Assembly (NCBI RefSeq): GCF_040676675.1
Contig: NZ_JBFAPK010000001.1
Coordinates: 558,001-622,000 of the forward strand
Length of the DNA: 64,000 nt
Source of the DNA: JBFAPK01 sp040676675
Lineage (GTDB): Bacteria; Actinomycetota; Actinomycetes; Mycobacteriales; Micromonosporaceae
Direction: 5' to 3'
This document shows positions 1 to 8,935 of the stretch, one piece after another (the first letter of the stretch is position 1; each line of letters begins with the position of its first letter). Under the pieces are notes generated by a model. That model did no database searches, was not told where the DNA came from, and worked only from the letters and a program-made list of their open reading frames with translations. Made by a program: the position numbers and the translations under genes.

Positions 1-48
1 AAGCCGATCAACCCCAAGAAGGGACGCCCGGCCAAGCGGCAGGGCTGA
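1..48 (+). CDS. yidC: YidC membrane insertase, C-terminal end only (partial)
   Basis: Frame 1 is open from the window edge to a TGA at 46-48 and encodes a short, very basic tail (two Lys-Lys/Lys-Arg clusters, ending KRQG). Actinobacterial YidC proteins end in a basic, Lys/Pro-rich tail, and yidC is the gene expected directly upstream of jag. Only 15 residues are visible, so the call rests on position and composition. YidC would insert membrane proteins together with SecYEG. Confidence 0.6.
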   Translation, partial: KPINPKKGRPAKRQG

Positions 49-272
49 CCCGTGCGCTGCCGGCGGCGATCCTGCCGCCGGCAGCGGGTGGGAGTTCGGA
101 GTTCCGTGCAGCCGCCAGCGCGCTCGGCGCCGGATCCGGATTCCGCCGCGCAGCGCCGCGGTCACGGGCGAGACTGCCCGAAGAGACGTGCCTGTGGAGT
201 ACGGCGATCTCCCGCCGACCACGGGAACCAGCGGACCGTACGGTCCGGCCGAGCGAGTACGGAGATGAGACC

Positions 273-899
273 GTGACCGACACCAGCATTCCGCGCGCCG
301 AGCAGCCGCTCGACGAAGAGGTCGACCCGATCGTGGTCGCGGCGCAGGACGACGCCGTCGCTGTGGACGAGGACCTGGACGACGAGGAAGAGGCCGACGA
401 GGAGCCCGTCGAGGAGAAGGCGACGAGCGGCAGCACGGACAGCGAACTCTTCCGCCAGAGCGAGATCGCCGCTGACTACGTGGAAGGTCTCCTGGACATC
501 CTCGACTACGACGGCGACATCGACGAGCTGGTCTCGGGCGGCCGGCCGGTCGTCGAGGTGGTCGGCGGCCGGCTGCAGGCACTGGTCGGCCAGCGCGGCG
601 CCACCCTGGAGGCGCTCCAGGAACTGGCCCGGCTCGCGGTGTTTCGCCAGACCGGTTCCCCGAGCCGGCTGCTGCTCGACGTCGGCGGCTACCGGGCGAC
701 CCGCCGCAAGGAACTCGCGGCCGTGGCCAAGAACGCCGTCGAGAAGGTCAAGGAGTACGGCGAGCCGGTCCGCCTCGAACCGATGTCGGCGTTCGAGCGC
801 AAGTGCGTGCACGACGTGGTCAACGCGATCGCCGGGGTTGAGAGCGAGTCCGAGGGCGTCGAGCCCAACCGGCGCATCGTCGTACGGCCGGTCGACTGA
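273..899 (+). CDS. jag: Jag family RNA-binding protein (KH-R3H)
   Basis: 208 residues with a GTG start. Residues 1-60 are an acidic, probably disordered region rich in Asp and Glu. A KH-II-like domain follows at about 65-140, with the GxxG loop visible as GQRG at 106-109. A C-terminal R3H domain follows at about 150-208, with the R-x3-H signature at R176/H180. Jag (EloR/KhpB) is a cytoplasmic RNA-binding protein linked to cell elongation. It sits between yidC and rsmG as in most actinobacteria, and its stop is 7 bases from the rsmG start, so the two are likely co-transcribed. It lacks the separate Jag_N domain seen in Firmicutes, as is normal for actinobacterial forms. Confidence 0.93.
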   Translation: MTDTSIPRAEQPLDEEVDPIVVAAQDDAVAVDEDLDDEEEADEEPVEEKATSGSTDSELFRQSEIAADYVEGLLDILDYDGDIDELVSGGRPVVEVVGGRLQALVGQRGATLEALQELARLAVFRQTGSPSRLLLDVGGYRATRRKELAAVAKNAVEKVKEYGEPVRLEPMSAFERKCVHDVVNAIAGVESESEGVEPNRRIVVRPVD

Positions 900-906
900 C
901 CGCCCT

Positions 907-1803
907 ATGACGCACGACCCCTCCGCGGCGCGAGCCGCGTCCGGCCCGGGTGGCGAGCTGCCGCCCGGGCCGTCCTCCATCCCCGCCCTCGACGCCGACA
1001 CCAGCACCGACGCCGGTGCCGGTGCTCCGGGCCCGGGGAGCGCAGGCGACGCCCCCCTGCCGACCGAACTCTCCGGCGCGGCGCGACGGCTCTTCGGTAC
1101 GCGGCTCGACCTCGCCGCGGCGTACGCCGGGCTGCTCGCCACCGACGGAGTCGTTCGCGGCCTCGTCGGGCCCCGCGAGGCACCCCGGATTTGGGACCGG
1201 CACCTGCTCAACTGCGCCGCGGTCGCCGAGCTGATCCCCGACGGGGCGACGGTACTGGATGTCGGCTCCGGAGCCGGACTGCCCGGTCTCGTGCTCGCGA
1301 TAGCCCGCCCCGACCTCTCGGTCGTCCTGGTCGAGCCGCTCGCCCGGCGTACCGCGTTCCTGGACGAGGCGGTCACGAGGCTCGGGCTGCGGCGGTCGGT
1401 GACGGTCGTCCGCGCCCGCGCCGAGGAGTACCTGGCCGGCGATCCGCACGCCCGCCCGCTGGGCGATGTCGTCACGGCCCGAGCGGTCGCGCCGCTGGAC
1501 CGGTTGGCCGGCTGGTGCCTACCGTTGGCCAGGGTCGGCGGGCGGCTGCTCGCGCTCAAGGGCGCCTCGGCGGAGGATGAGATCACGGAGCACCGCGATG
1601 CCGTGGAGCGCCTCGGCGGCGGTGAGCCGGTGGTACGGCGCTGCGGGATCGAGGTGATCGACCCTCCGACGACGGTGGTGGAGGTGGTCCGGGAACGGGC
1701 GGTACCGCCACCCGGAGGGAAGGCTGCTCGCCGCTCCGCGCGGCCGGCCCGGGACGACGGTGCCACCGAGGCCCGGCGGAAGGGTTCGCGCCGCCGACGG
1801 TGA
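907..1803 (+). CDS. rsmG: 16S rRNA (guanine-N7)-methyltransferase RsmG
   Basis: 298 residues. RsmG (GidB) methylates N7 of G527 in 16S rRNA using SAM; loss gives low-level streptomycin resistance in other bacteria. The SAM-binding loop is VLDVGSGAGLPG at 117-128, and the family motifs RAVAPL (about 192-197) and ALKG (about 216-219) are present. The first ~53 residues are a Pro/Ala/Gly-rich extension and the last ~30 are very basic, so the catalytic core is about 54-265. ATG 907 is chosen because it lies just after the jag stop; an in-frame ATG at 838 would overlap jag by 62 bases and is less likely. There is no clear Shine-Dalgarno, which suggests coupling to jag. Confidence 0.92.
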   Translation: MTHDPSAARAASGPGGELPPGPSSIPALDADTSTDAGAGAPGPGSAGDAPLPTELSGAARRLFGTRLDLAAAYAGLLATDGVVRGLVGPREAPRIWDRHLLNCAAVAELIPDGATVLDVGSGAGLPGLVLAIARPDLSVVLVEPLARRTAFLDEAVTRLGLRRSVTVVRARAEEYLAGDPHARPLGDVVTARAVAPLDRLAGWCLPLARVGGRLLALKGASAEDEITEHRDAVERLGGGEPVVRRCGIEVIDPPTTVVEVVRERAVPPPGGKAARRSARPARDDGATEARRKGSRRRR

Positions 1804-2138
1804 GGGCCGTCCTGCACAGTGACGGTCGCCCTGCAGTGGCATCTTCCTGTGGCGACGGCCGTCCTTGCGGTGACGGAGACGCTCGGGCGGCGAGCGGCGG
1901 CGGCCGCCGCTCGCCGCCTTCGGCGCACGGCCGGGCCCGACAACGACTCTTCGGTACGCGACACGGGCAGCCTTTCGCCCGACGGCGGTACCGGGATGGT
2001 CGGTCGCTGTTCGACAGGATTGGTCGACAGGATTGGCTTCGCGGGTTCGGTTCGGCCGGCAGGGCTCGGGACGCGGCGCTTCACCGGCCTGGCTTGGCCT
2101 GGCTGGGTTGGCCGGTGGGGTTGCGACGTGGCGGTTCA

Positions 2139-2166
2139 CCGGCCTGGTTGGGCCGGCCTGGTTGGG
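2139..2166. repeat. 14-bp tandem repeat, two copies
   Basis: The unit CCGGCCTGGTTGGG occurs twice in direct succession (2139-2152 and 2153-2166). Related fragments (TTCACCGGCCTGG) occur just upstream near 2080 and 2135, so the surrounding 100 bases look like a decayed longer array. Confidence 0.85.
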
Positions 2167-2592
2167 CCGGGCCGAGGATCGCTGCGGATCTGCGGGTGGC
2201 TGGATCCCTCGCCAACGTATGGGGGGGTCGGGCAGCGTGGCGGGCCGGCCGCGACGCCTCGACTGAGCTGCCCGGGATGGGTCGCATTCGACGAGCGGCC
2301 CCGACCAGATCGGCGGGCCTGCACCACAACTGTGCCCTGTCCCGGCTCCTTATCCCGCGCCTTCTCTCCCGCGCTTCTCCTGCCTTGACTTGATCCTCCG
2401 GGGCCTTCTCCCCGGCGCTTCCCTCTCGGGCATGCGTCCGACGTTGAGCATGGCGAGGCCACGCGGCCCTTTCGCCGCGAGGGGGCGGTGTGGCTGTCCC
2501 GCCGCGAGGCCGCGACGAGAGTTGCGTTTGGACGGTCATGGTCGGGTCCGCGCTCGCGTCGCGGCCCGGCAACGGTGGCCCGGCAGGCCCGC

Positions 2593-2670
2593 GTTCCGGT
2601 GACCGGGCACGCGTGCTTCCGGTGGTCCGTCACACGCGCTCCGGTGACCGGCCATGCGTGCTTCGGGTGG
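2593..2670. repeat. Imperfect direct repeat, about 33 bp, period 45
   Basis: Two copies of a block beginning G(T/C)TCCGGTGACCGG and ending GCGTGCTTC(C/G)GGTGG, at 2593-2625 and 2638-2670, with four differences. It is intergenic and matches no mobile element I know. Confidence 0.75.
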
Positions 2671-3106
2671 CCCGGGGCTACGCCGCCGGTCGCCGCCTCC
2701 GGCGGGTGTCTTGATGTCGTTCCGCCGGAGGGCGGCCGGAGGGCGGCCTTGACGCGCGGTCCGGCGTCCTGGTCGACGAGTTGAGGGGCCCGACTCGACC
2801 CGGCAGAACCTGTTCGGGCCGTGCGACTTGGAGCCGGGGTCGCGCCCGGAGACCCTCGCGGGGGCGGCTCGGCGGACCGGGAGCTTGACGGACCCGAGGA
2901 GTCGATGCGCCCAGAACCCGTGCGTACGAGGTACACGGATGGCCGCCAGGGTGACGGTGTACGGGTCTTCGAATGGGGCCCCTAACGCGCCTGTCTAGGC
3001 GCGGCGTGGTCCACGCCGGACGCCTCCCGGAACGAGATCGCATGGCCGTGCTGCCGGATCGCCGCAGCACGGCCCGCCGGGATCGCTGTAGCGGGAGCGG
3101 CGGCCC

Positions 3107-3193
3107 GCGCGGTGGGGCCGGCGAGCCGCCTGGCATCGTCCGCTTGCCGGGCCGCGCGGTGGGGGGCCGGCGAGCCGCCTGGCATTCTCCGCT
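3107..3193. repeat. Imperfect direct repeat, about 38-40 bp, period 47
   Basis: Two near-identical blocks starting GCGCGGTGGGG and containing GGCGAGCCGCCTGGCAT, at 3107-3144 and 3154-3193, in the gap before parA. The second copy has two extra G residues. Confidence 0.75.
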
Positions 3194-3577
3194 CGCTGGC
3201 CGGAGACGGCTGCTGTATCGGTTACCCGATCTCGTTTCGACGCCACGGACCGATCCCGCCGCCTTCCGAAGCCCAAGATCTGATCGCGACGCGTCCTCCG
3301 ACCACATGACCCGGACGGAACTTTTTTAGCTCGTCCTTGTACCGGATTCCTCGACTTTGTCCCGCTCGTTGAGGCTGATGTGACGGCTCGGGCAGCGGAC
3401 AGCCGTGGCCTCTCGCGCCCAACGGCCGTAGGCTGGCGCGCGTCGATAGTGTGGACCGGGCAGCGGCAGACCCTCTTTAGTCGCCGCCCCTCGTCGGGCC
3501 GCACGTTCCGCCGGACGCCGGGTTGTGAGCGTCCGCGGTGGCGACCGACCCCATCCGAAGCGGGCAGGGATGACGTG

Positions 3578-4819
3578 GTGCATGACAACGGCAGGTATGA
3601 CGAGCCAGCGATGACGGACTCCGGCGGCTACTACTCCGGTGGCGCCGCCGTTTCACGTGAAACTGAGTACGAGGGGTGGGCCCCCGGCAGTCGCCTTCGC
3701 GGTGCTGATGCCGATGGCGCAGACGAGCACTCGGGCGCCGCGCCGGCCGTACCGCAACCGCGAGAGGTGCCAGAAACCGCATCCGTCGTACCGCCACATG
3801 TGCCAGTCGCTCCCGGTGTCCCGAATCGGGCAGCGGTGCCGGACGCCGTGGCGCACGACGTCAGCCCACCCGTCGGGGGCCCCTTCGAAACCGTGATCGA
3901 GCCGGACGCGTACGTTTCACGTGAAACCGCGTCGCGGGTAGACGACGACCCACCACTGGCTATGGAGGCAATGCGCGCCGTGCAAATCCTGAATCCGAGT
4001 GGCGAGGTGACCATGCCTCGGCCGGCCCGGCCACGGGTCATGTGCGTTGCCAATCAGAAGGGCGGCGTTGGTAAGACCACCACCACGGTCAACCTCGCCG
4101 TGGCCCTGGCCCTGCACGGAAACAGCGTGCTCGTGGTCGACCTCGACCCGCAGGGCAACGCCTCCACCGGGCTCAACGTGCCACACCACGCTGGCGTACC
4201 GGACGTCTACGACTGCTTGATCGACAACGTCCCGCTGGCGGAGGTGGCGCAGGCGGTCGAGGGCATCCCGAACCTGTGGTGCGTCCCGGCGACGATCGAC
4301 CTCGCCGGCGCCGAGATCGAACTCGTCTCGGTGGTGGCGCGTGAGTCGCGGCTGGCCCGCGCGATCGCCGGCCACCCGACCCGATTCGACTACGTCTTCA
4401 TCGACTGTCCGCCCTCGCTGGGGTTGCTGACGGTCAACGCGCTCGTGGCCGCCCAAGAAGTGCTGATCCCCATCCAGTGCGAGTACTACGCGCTGGAGGG
4501 GCTCAACCAGCTGATCAACAACATCAACCTGGTCCGACAGCACCTCAACCCGGCGCTGGAGGTCTCCACGATCCTGCTCACCATGTACGACCGCCGGACC
4601 CGGCTCGCCGACGCGGTGGAGCAGGACGTCCGGAACCACTTCGGCGACAAGGTCCTCCAGGCGGTCATCCCGCGTAACGTACGGGTCTCCGAGGCTCCGA
4701 GCTACGGCCAGTCGGTGATGACCTACGATCCCGGTTCGCGGGGCGCCACCAGTTACTTCGAGGCGGCGCAGGAAATCGCGGAGCGTGGCGTCAAGGAACC
4801 GGTCGCCCGTAATGCGTAG
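3578..4819 (+). CDS. parA: Chromosome-partitioning ATPase ParA (Soj)
   Basis: 413 residues. A deviant Walker-A ATPase that moves ParB-parS complexes and segregates origins. The Walker A box is KGGVGKTT (161-168), the A' box DLDPQGN (188-194), and a Walker B-like FIDCPP follows near 275-280. The first ~150 residues are a Pro/Ala-rich extension absent from minimal ParA proteins. GTG 3578 is preceded by AGGGA at a 7-base spacing; ATG 3611 is a possible but weaker start. Two perfect parS sites lie inside this extension and are translated as VSRET (25-29 and 113-117). The extension is therefore partly shaped by DNA signals. parB begins 27 bases after the stop. Confidence 0.95.
   Translation: MHDNGRYDEPAMTDSGGYYSGGAAVSRETEYEGWAPGSRLRGADADGADEHSGAAPAVPQPREVPETASVVPPHVPVAPGVPNRAAVPDAVAHDVSPPVGGPFETVIEPDAYVSRETASRVDDDPPLAMEAMRAVQILNPSGEVTMPRPARPRVMCVANQKGGVGKTTTTVNLAVALALHGNSVLVVDLDPQGNASTGLNVPHHAGVPDVYDCLIDNVPLAEVAQAVEGIPNLWCVPATIDLAGAEIELVSVVARESRLARAIAGHPTRFDYVFIDCPPSLGLLTVNALVAAQEVLIPIQCEYYALEGLNQLINNINLVRQHLNPALEVSTILLTMYDRRTRLADAVEQDVRNHFGDKVLQAVIPRNVRVSEAPSYGQSVMTYDPGSRGATSYFEAAQEIAERGVKEPVARNA
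3650..3663. promoter_or_regulatory. parS site 1 (inside parA)
   Basis: Perfect 14-base palindrome GTTTCACGTGAAAC, the core of the universal ParB-binding parS sequence. It lies in the coding sequence of the ParA N-terminal extension. Confidence 0.97.
3914..3927. promoter_or_regulatory. parS site 2 (inside parA)
   Basis: Second perfect GTTTCACGTGAAAC, 264 bases after the first and in the same reading-frame phase, so both are translated as VSRET. Confidence 0.97.
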
Positions 4820-4846
4820 GCCGGTCTCGTCGGTGAGAGGAGTGGC

Positions 4847-5887
4847 ATGAAGAACCGTCCGCGGGGCGGGCTTGGCCGCGGCCTGGGGGCACTCATCCCC
4901 ACCGGGCCGGCGGCGGGGGTGGCGACGGCGGAGAGCCCGGCCGATGAGGTAGAGCCGGGCGGTACTGCCCAGACCGCCGAGGCCGATGCCGGGCTGGTCC
5001 AGCACGCGGCGCCCGAGGCGCCGGCGGCGACGGACTTGCGACGCGAGCCCGACCTCGCTCCGGTGCCAGGCGCACGGTTCGCGGAGATTCCGGTCGAGGC
5101 GATCGTGCCCAACCCGAAGCAGCCACGGCAGGTCTTCGACGAGGACGCCTTGGAGGAGCTCAAGGTCTCGATCCAGGAGGTCGGCTTCCTGCAGCCGATC
5201 GTCGTACGCCAGCTCGACGAGAACAGCTACGAACTCGTCATGGGTGAGCGCCGGTGGCGAGCGGCGCAGGCGGTCGGCCGGGAGTCGATCCCGGCGATTG
5301 TCCGGGACACCCGGGACGACGCCATGCTGCGCGACGCGCTCCTGGAGAACATCCACCGGGCGAACCTGAATCCGCTCGAAGAGGCAGCGGCGTACCAGCA
5401 ACTGCTGGAGGAGTTCGGCGCCACCCACGAGGAACTGGCCCGGCGGATCGGTCGGAGTCGTCCGCAGATCTCCAACACCATCCGGCTGCTGAACCTCCCG
5501 CCGCGAGTGCAGCAGCGGGTCGCGGCCGGAGTGCTCTCCGCCGGGCATGCCCGCGCGCTGCTCGGGCTGGACGAGGCCGAGGCCCAGGAGGAACTCGCGA
5601 GTCGGATCGTGAAGGAGGGGCTCAGCGTACGGGCGACCGAGGAACTGGTCACGCTGCTGGTCTCCGAGGGTCCCACGACCAAGGCCGCGCCGGCGAAGCG
5701 CCGGGCGAAGCCGCACGCACCGGCTCTGGCGGATCTCGCCGACCGGCTCTCGGACCGTTTCGACACGAGGGTCAAGGTCGACATCGGCCGAAACAAGGGC
5801 AAGATCACGATCGAGTTCGGCTCCGTCGACGACTTGGAGCGGATCGTCGGCATCATCGGCATGGACGGTCAGGAGACCGCCGACTAG
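4847..5887 (+). CDS. parB: Chromosome-partitioning protein ParB
   Basis: 346 residues. ParB is the CTP-dependent clamp that loads at parS and spreads. Visible elements in order: the N-terminal ParA-activating motif RGLGALIP (11-18); the N-terminal CTPase domain with GERRWRAA (133-140) and ENIHRANLNPLEEA (167-180), which supply the CTP-binding residues; a helix-turn-helix at about 193-215; and the C-terminal dimerisation domain (about 295-346). Residues 20-72 are a low-complexity linker. ATG 4847 is preceded by GAGAGGAG. A strong terminator and a parS site follow immediately. Confidence 0.96.
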   Translation: MKNRPRGGLGRGLGALIPTGPAAGVATAESPADEVEPGGTAQTAEADAGLVQHAAPEAPAATDLRREPDLAPVPGARFAEIPVEAIVPNPKQPRQVFDEDALEELKVSIQEVGFLQPIVVRQLDENSYELVMGERRWRAAQAVGRESIPAIVRDTRDDAMLRDALLENIHRANLNPLEEAAAYQQLLEEFGATHEELARRIGRSRPQISNTIRLLNLPPRVQQRVAAGVLSAGHARALLGLDEAEAQEELASRIVKEGLSVRATEELVTLLVSEGPTTKAAPAKRRAKPHAPALADLADRLSDRFDTRVKVDIGRNKGKITIEFGSVDDLERIVGIIGMDGQETAD

Positions 5888-5902
5888 CGCCGAGTCAACC
5901 CA

Positions 5903-5940
5903 CCGATGGCCGAGTACGCCGTACTCGGCCATCGGCTTTT
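5903..5940 (+). terminator. Rho-independent terminator of parAB
   Basis: A perfect 15-base stem (CCGATGGCCGAGTAC paired with its complement) with a 3-base loop at 5903-5935, followed by CTTTT. It starts 16 bases after the parB stop. Confidence 0.93.
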
Positions 5941-5962
5941 CGGGGGCCTTCTCTGGCGGCCC

Positions 5963-5976
5963 GTTTCACGTGAAAC
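5963..5976. promoter_or_regulatory. parS site 3
   Basis: Perfect GTTTCACGTGAAAC located 27 bases beyond the parB terminator stem. Confidence 0.97.
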
Positions 5977-6992
5977 GGGGTAGGGCGACGCCGCGAGTCT
6001 CGGCCGGCTCGGCGACCGGCACGGGGCGAGTCCACGGCGTGACCGACCGCTCTTCGCCGCGCTCGGCCGCGGCGCTTCGACGCCCTCTGCCGGCTCGATC
6101 GCAGGAGGCTGCCCGCGACCGTGCTTAGGCAGACGCGCGGTGCCTCCGTGAGCGGTGGAGCGCCGGCCGGTCGAGCGATCCTTCGCCGGGGAGCCCCCGC
6201 AAGCCCCGCGAGGGCCGAGCATCGTCGAATCACCCGACGTAGGCGCCGCGTGATCACAACCCCGTACCGCAGCGGATGCGTCGGGTCCTTCCGGGCACCG
6301 GTTGCGCGAGCGTCGACGGAACCGGCCGATCCCATCCGGCCGAACCACGATGACGCCCGGGGTTGCCGGAACGACGAGAGCGCTGCGACGACGCCGTATC
6401 CGGCCGTACCGAACCGCCGGCCGGCCTGACCCGATCTCATGGTGGGTCGGCCCACGCGCTGTACGGTCGGCCGTGATCCTCCAAGGCCAGGGCGGGCCGC
6501 CACCCGATGCGCGGTGTCCAGATGCCCGGGTCGGTGCTTCGGCCCCGGTCTCACCCACCTCCCCGGCGGCCTGGCACGCACGCCGCCGCGCGCCGTTACC
6601 CCCGGCCTCCACCCGCCGGATTGCCTCGACCGCCCACCGCACAACTGGCCAGGACACTTAGACAGGCGCAACGGCCTCAACCCGCAAGCTCGTAATCGGC
6701 GCTGCGGGACCTGGCCGTCCGGATGAGCAGGTAGCCACTTCTGCTGAGTCGCGGGAGGATCGGTCGCCCGACGGCTTCCCACCCGTTCCGCGCCGAGTGC
6801 GCGGGCGCCGCCTGCCCGACCACCGCGTCCCGTCACGCCGATGCGGCGGGCCCTTCGCTCTCCGGTCGTCTGCGTCTCGTGCCGCCCGAGCGTTCCGTGT
6901 CTGCCATCCGGCCGCCCGTCCGGTATTGCTCCGTCCAGCCGTCCGGTTCTGCTCCGTCCTGTCCTGTCCTGCCTTGCTACCCGGGCCAGCCC

Positions 6993-7024
6993 AGACAGGC
7001 TCGATCCCAGACAGGCTCAATCCC
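6993..7024. repeat. 16-bp tandem repeat, two copies
   Basis: AGACAGGCTCGATCCC is followed directly by AGACAGGCTCAATCCC (one difference). A fragment, CCTGTCTCGACC, continues just after. Intergenic. Confidence 0.85.
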
Positions 7025-7280
7025 TGTCTCGACCAAACCCTGTCTTGTCCGGCGTCCCGCTCGGTCCGGCTACGCGGTCCGTCCAGGTACGCGGTCCCTG
7101 TGGGAACGGCGCCCGGCGCCGCCTCCGGTCCGGACTCCGTTTCGGCCTTCAGGCGTACGTCCAGTCCGACCGGCGTCGTCCACCCGAGAACGCCTCAGCA
7201 GTCGGTACGGACCACATGCCGTGGGAGCGCATTCCGACGGGTTCGGCGGTGGTTCGGCGAGTCACGGGGACGGGCGTTGG

Positions 7281-7358
7281 TAATCCACAGCAGTTGTCCA
7301 CAGGACGCGCCGTTTCACGTGAAACAGCGCGTGGAACGCCATGTTGGCCTGTGGATGA
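7281..7358. promoter_or_regulatory. DnaA-box cluster beside parS 4
   Basis: A perfect actinobacterial DnaA box TTGTCCACA lies at 7294-7302. TAATCCACA (7281-7289) and, on the minus strand, TCATCCACA (7350-7358) each differ by one base from TTATCCACA. A parS site (7312-7325) lies between them. The cluster is several kb from the expected oriC, so it is more likely a DnaA-titration or regulatory site than the origin itself. Confidence 0.7.
7312..7325. promoter_or_regulatory. parS site 4
   Basis: Perfect GTTTCACGTGAAAC, 10 bases after the perfect DnaA box at 7294-7302. Confidence 0.97.
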
Positions 7359-7824
7359 GCGGTCCGTCGAGCCGGCGATTCTCGCCACTATCGACGCGCG
7401 GGCGGCTCAGGAGCAGGTGAGACACCCAAGGCCGGACGTCACGACGCCAGGGCCGCCAGCGAGGGGGCCAACACGAGCGTGCGGCGCGTGCTCGCACCCA
7501 TGTCGGGGTGGTCGATGACGGGAAGGAGGCCCGCCAGGGTGTCCGGATCAGGATCGCCTCTCCGCCGACGAGGAGTGGTCGACCTTCCCAAGAGACCACA
7601 CCACGACGGGGAGGGCTGGCGGACGTGCCCGATGCGGACACGACGGTGCCGACCGGCTCGATCGAGGTGAGAGTCTCTCGGAGATCCTTGAAGCCCCGTC
7701 GTCCAATCGCCTGACACGGCCCACGTCTGCCATGCCTCCGGCGCGATGGACCCGCCGCCGGCCCCGGCGAGCCGGCCGTCCCCAGCCGGCGGAAACGGGT
7801 AGGGACATGGCTCCCGTACTCGGT

Positions 7825-7837
7825 TAGGGTCAGCGTC
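7825..7837 (+). promoter_or_regulatory. Leaderless -10 element for the HIT-like gene
   Basis: TAGGGT at 7825-7830 is followed by 7 bases and then the GTG start. In actinobacteria TANNNT at this spacing places the transcript start on or beside the start codon. No Shine-Dalgarno is present, which agrees. Confidence 0.6.
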
Positions 7838-8548
7838 GTGCCCCTCACCCCTGCATCTGTTCCGGATTTCACGCGGTGGCCGTCCTTCCCGTTCGAGGGC
7901 GATCTCCGCGTCAAGAAACTCGACCCGCCGGTGGCCGTCGAGCCGCCGCGCAAGGGCGAAGGTTCCGGTGAATGCTTCGCCTGCAACGCTCCGGATGAGG
8001 CCTACATCTGGGTCAGCGAGCGCTGGCGGGTACGTGCCATGGACCGGCCGACCGGCCTGCCGATGGTGCTCATCCTCGAGTCCCGATCGCACCTGGATCT
8101 GGGCGACCTTCCCAACCTGCTCGCGGCTGAACTCGGCGTGATGACGGTACGGCTGGAGCGGGCGATCCGCTCGCTCGACGGCGTCGCGCGGGTACACGTC
8201 AACCGCTGGGGCGACGGCTCCGCCCATCTGCACATGTGGTTCCTCGCCCGCCCGTACGGTCAGCTCCAGTTGCGGGGGACGTTCCTGTCGCTCTGGGACG
8301 ACATCCTGCCGCCGATTCCGGAGGCGACGTGGCGAGAGAACCTCGCACTCGTCGCGGCGTGGCTCGCGGAGTTCGGTGGTCGTCCCCTGGCCGAGCCGCC
8401 GCGCATTCAGTGGCAGGCACCGTCGAGCCTGACTCAGCAGGACGCGCCGGAGCCGGAACCGGCCTCGACCGACGATGCCGACGCGATCTCGGTGGCACTC
8501 GCCGAGGCGCCCCCGGATCCCGAGCCGGGCGTTGACCCGCAGCCCTGA
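7838..8548 (+). CDS. HIT-like family protein
   Basis: 236 residues. The central part resembles the histidine-triad (HIT) fold: after a long helix (about 92-113) comes HVNRWGDGSAHLHMWF (120-135). Here H130 and H132 match the H-x-H of the HIT active site, but the third histidine is replaced (M133-W134). A possible metal-binding Cys pair (C46, C49) lies upstream. Many HIT proteins hydrolyse or transfer nucleotides; with an incomplete triad the activity here is uncertain. The last ~50 residues are an acidic Pro/Glu-rich tail. It is a lone gene downstream of the parS/DnaA-box zone with a leaderless-type promoter. Genes of this kind are common near parB in Micromonosporaceae, but their role is not known to me. 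Confidence 0.7.
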   Translation: MPLTPASVPDFTRWPSFPFEGDLRVKKLDPPVAVEPPRKGEGSGECFACNAPDEAYIWVSERWRVRAMDRPTGLPMVLILESRSHLDLGDLPNLLAAELGVMTVRLERAIRSLDGVARVHVNRWGDGSAHLHMWFLARPYGQLQLRGTFLSLWDDILPPIPEATWRENLALVAAWLAEFGGRPLAEPPRIQWQAPSSLTQQDAPEPEPASTDDADAISVALAEAPPDPEPGVDPQP

Positions 8549-8752
8549 GTCACGCCGGACCAATCGGCGGCGCGCGTGGTGACGCCGCCGATGTCACGCG
8601 ACTCTTGCCGGTCCTTCCCCACAAATGGCTTAGGAGATCGGAACCCCCTGGCCGCGCCGCGAACCGGGCCGGGAACTCGACCCAGCACCCGACCGAACCG
8701 CAGCCGCGTACCCGGCCGAGTACGCGACAGAACCGCGGCCGATCGCCCGGCC

Positions 8753-8808
8753 GAAGCAGCCTGGACGAAGCAGCCTGGACGAAGCAGCCTGGACGAAGCA
8801 GCCTGGAC
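8753..8808. repeat. 14-bp perfect tandem repeat, four copies
   Basis: GAAGCAGCCTGGAC is repeated four times without change (8753, 8767, 8781, 8795). Fourteen is not a multiple of three, so translated frames shift from copy to copy, which argues against coding. There are no unique spacers, so it is not a CRISPR array. Confidence 0.95.
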
Positions 8809-8935
8809 GACCGTCCGAGGAACCGACCGGCGCGAACTCGATAGAGAGACCGTCGGAACAGAGCCCCTGCGGAAACACCCCGGAAGACCAGCCGGACGAA
8901 ACCCACGCAACACCGAGCCGCGCAGACACGGAGCC

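Larger units (their letters stand above)
1804..3577. other. 1.8-kb gap without a convincing gene
   Basis: No frame here has a recognisable product; the open frames are Arg/Pro/Gly-rich strings typical of antisense or non-coding high-GC DNA. The stretch contains several short tandem duplications (2139-2166, 2593-2670, 3107-3193) and an A/T-rich patch with a run of six T at about 3322-3327. A TAGGCT hexamer at 3429-3434 could be a -10 element for parA, giving a leader of about 135 bases, but no convincing -35 was seen. The gap separates the jag-rsmG unit from parAB. Confidence 0.6.
5888..7837. other. 1.95-kb gap holding parS sites and DnaA boxes, no supported gene
   Basis: After the parB terminator the sequence is non-coding by eye: open frames are Arg/Pro-rich and resemble no family. 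It contains two parS sites (5963-5976, 7312-7325), a 16-bp tandem repeat (6993-7024), runs of GTCCT near 6957-6970, and a DnaA-box cluster (7281-7358). In function this is probably part of the partition-complex landing zone. Confidence 0.65.

Noticed and set aside
162..2084. 640-codon minus-strand frame opposite jag and rsmG
   Set aside because: Opposite two clear genes; composition is Arg/Ser/Pro-rich and no family is recognisable.
5895..6836. Open frames in the parS/DnaA-box gap
   Set aside because: Basic, low-complexity translation, no start signals and parS sites embedded; treated as non-coding.
7281..7358. Chromosomal origin oriC
   Set aside because: Only one perfect box and two near-matches; the gene order places oriC left of the window between dnaA/dnaN and rpmH, and no AT-rich unwinding element is seen.
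8753..8808. CRISPR array
   Set aside because: The four units are adjacent with no spacers and the unit (14 bp) is too short; no cas gene is nearby.
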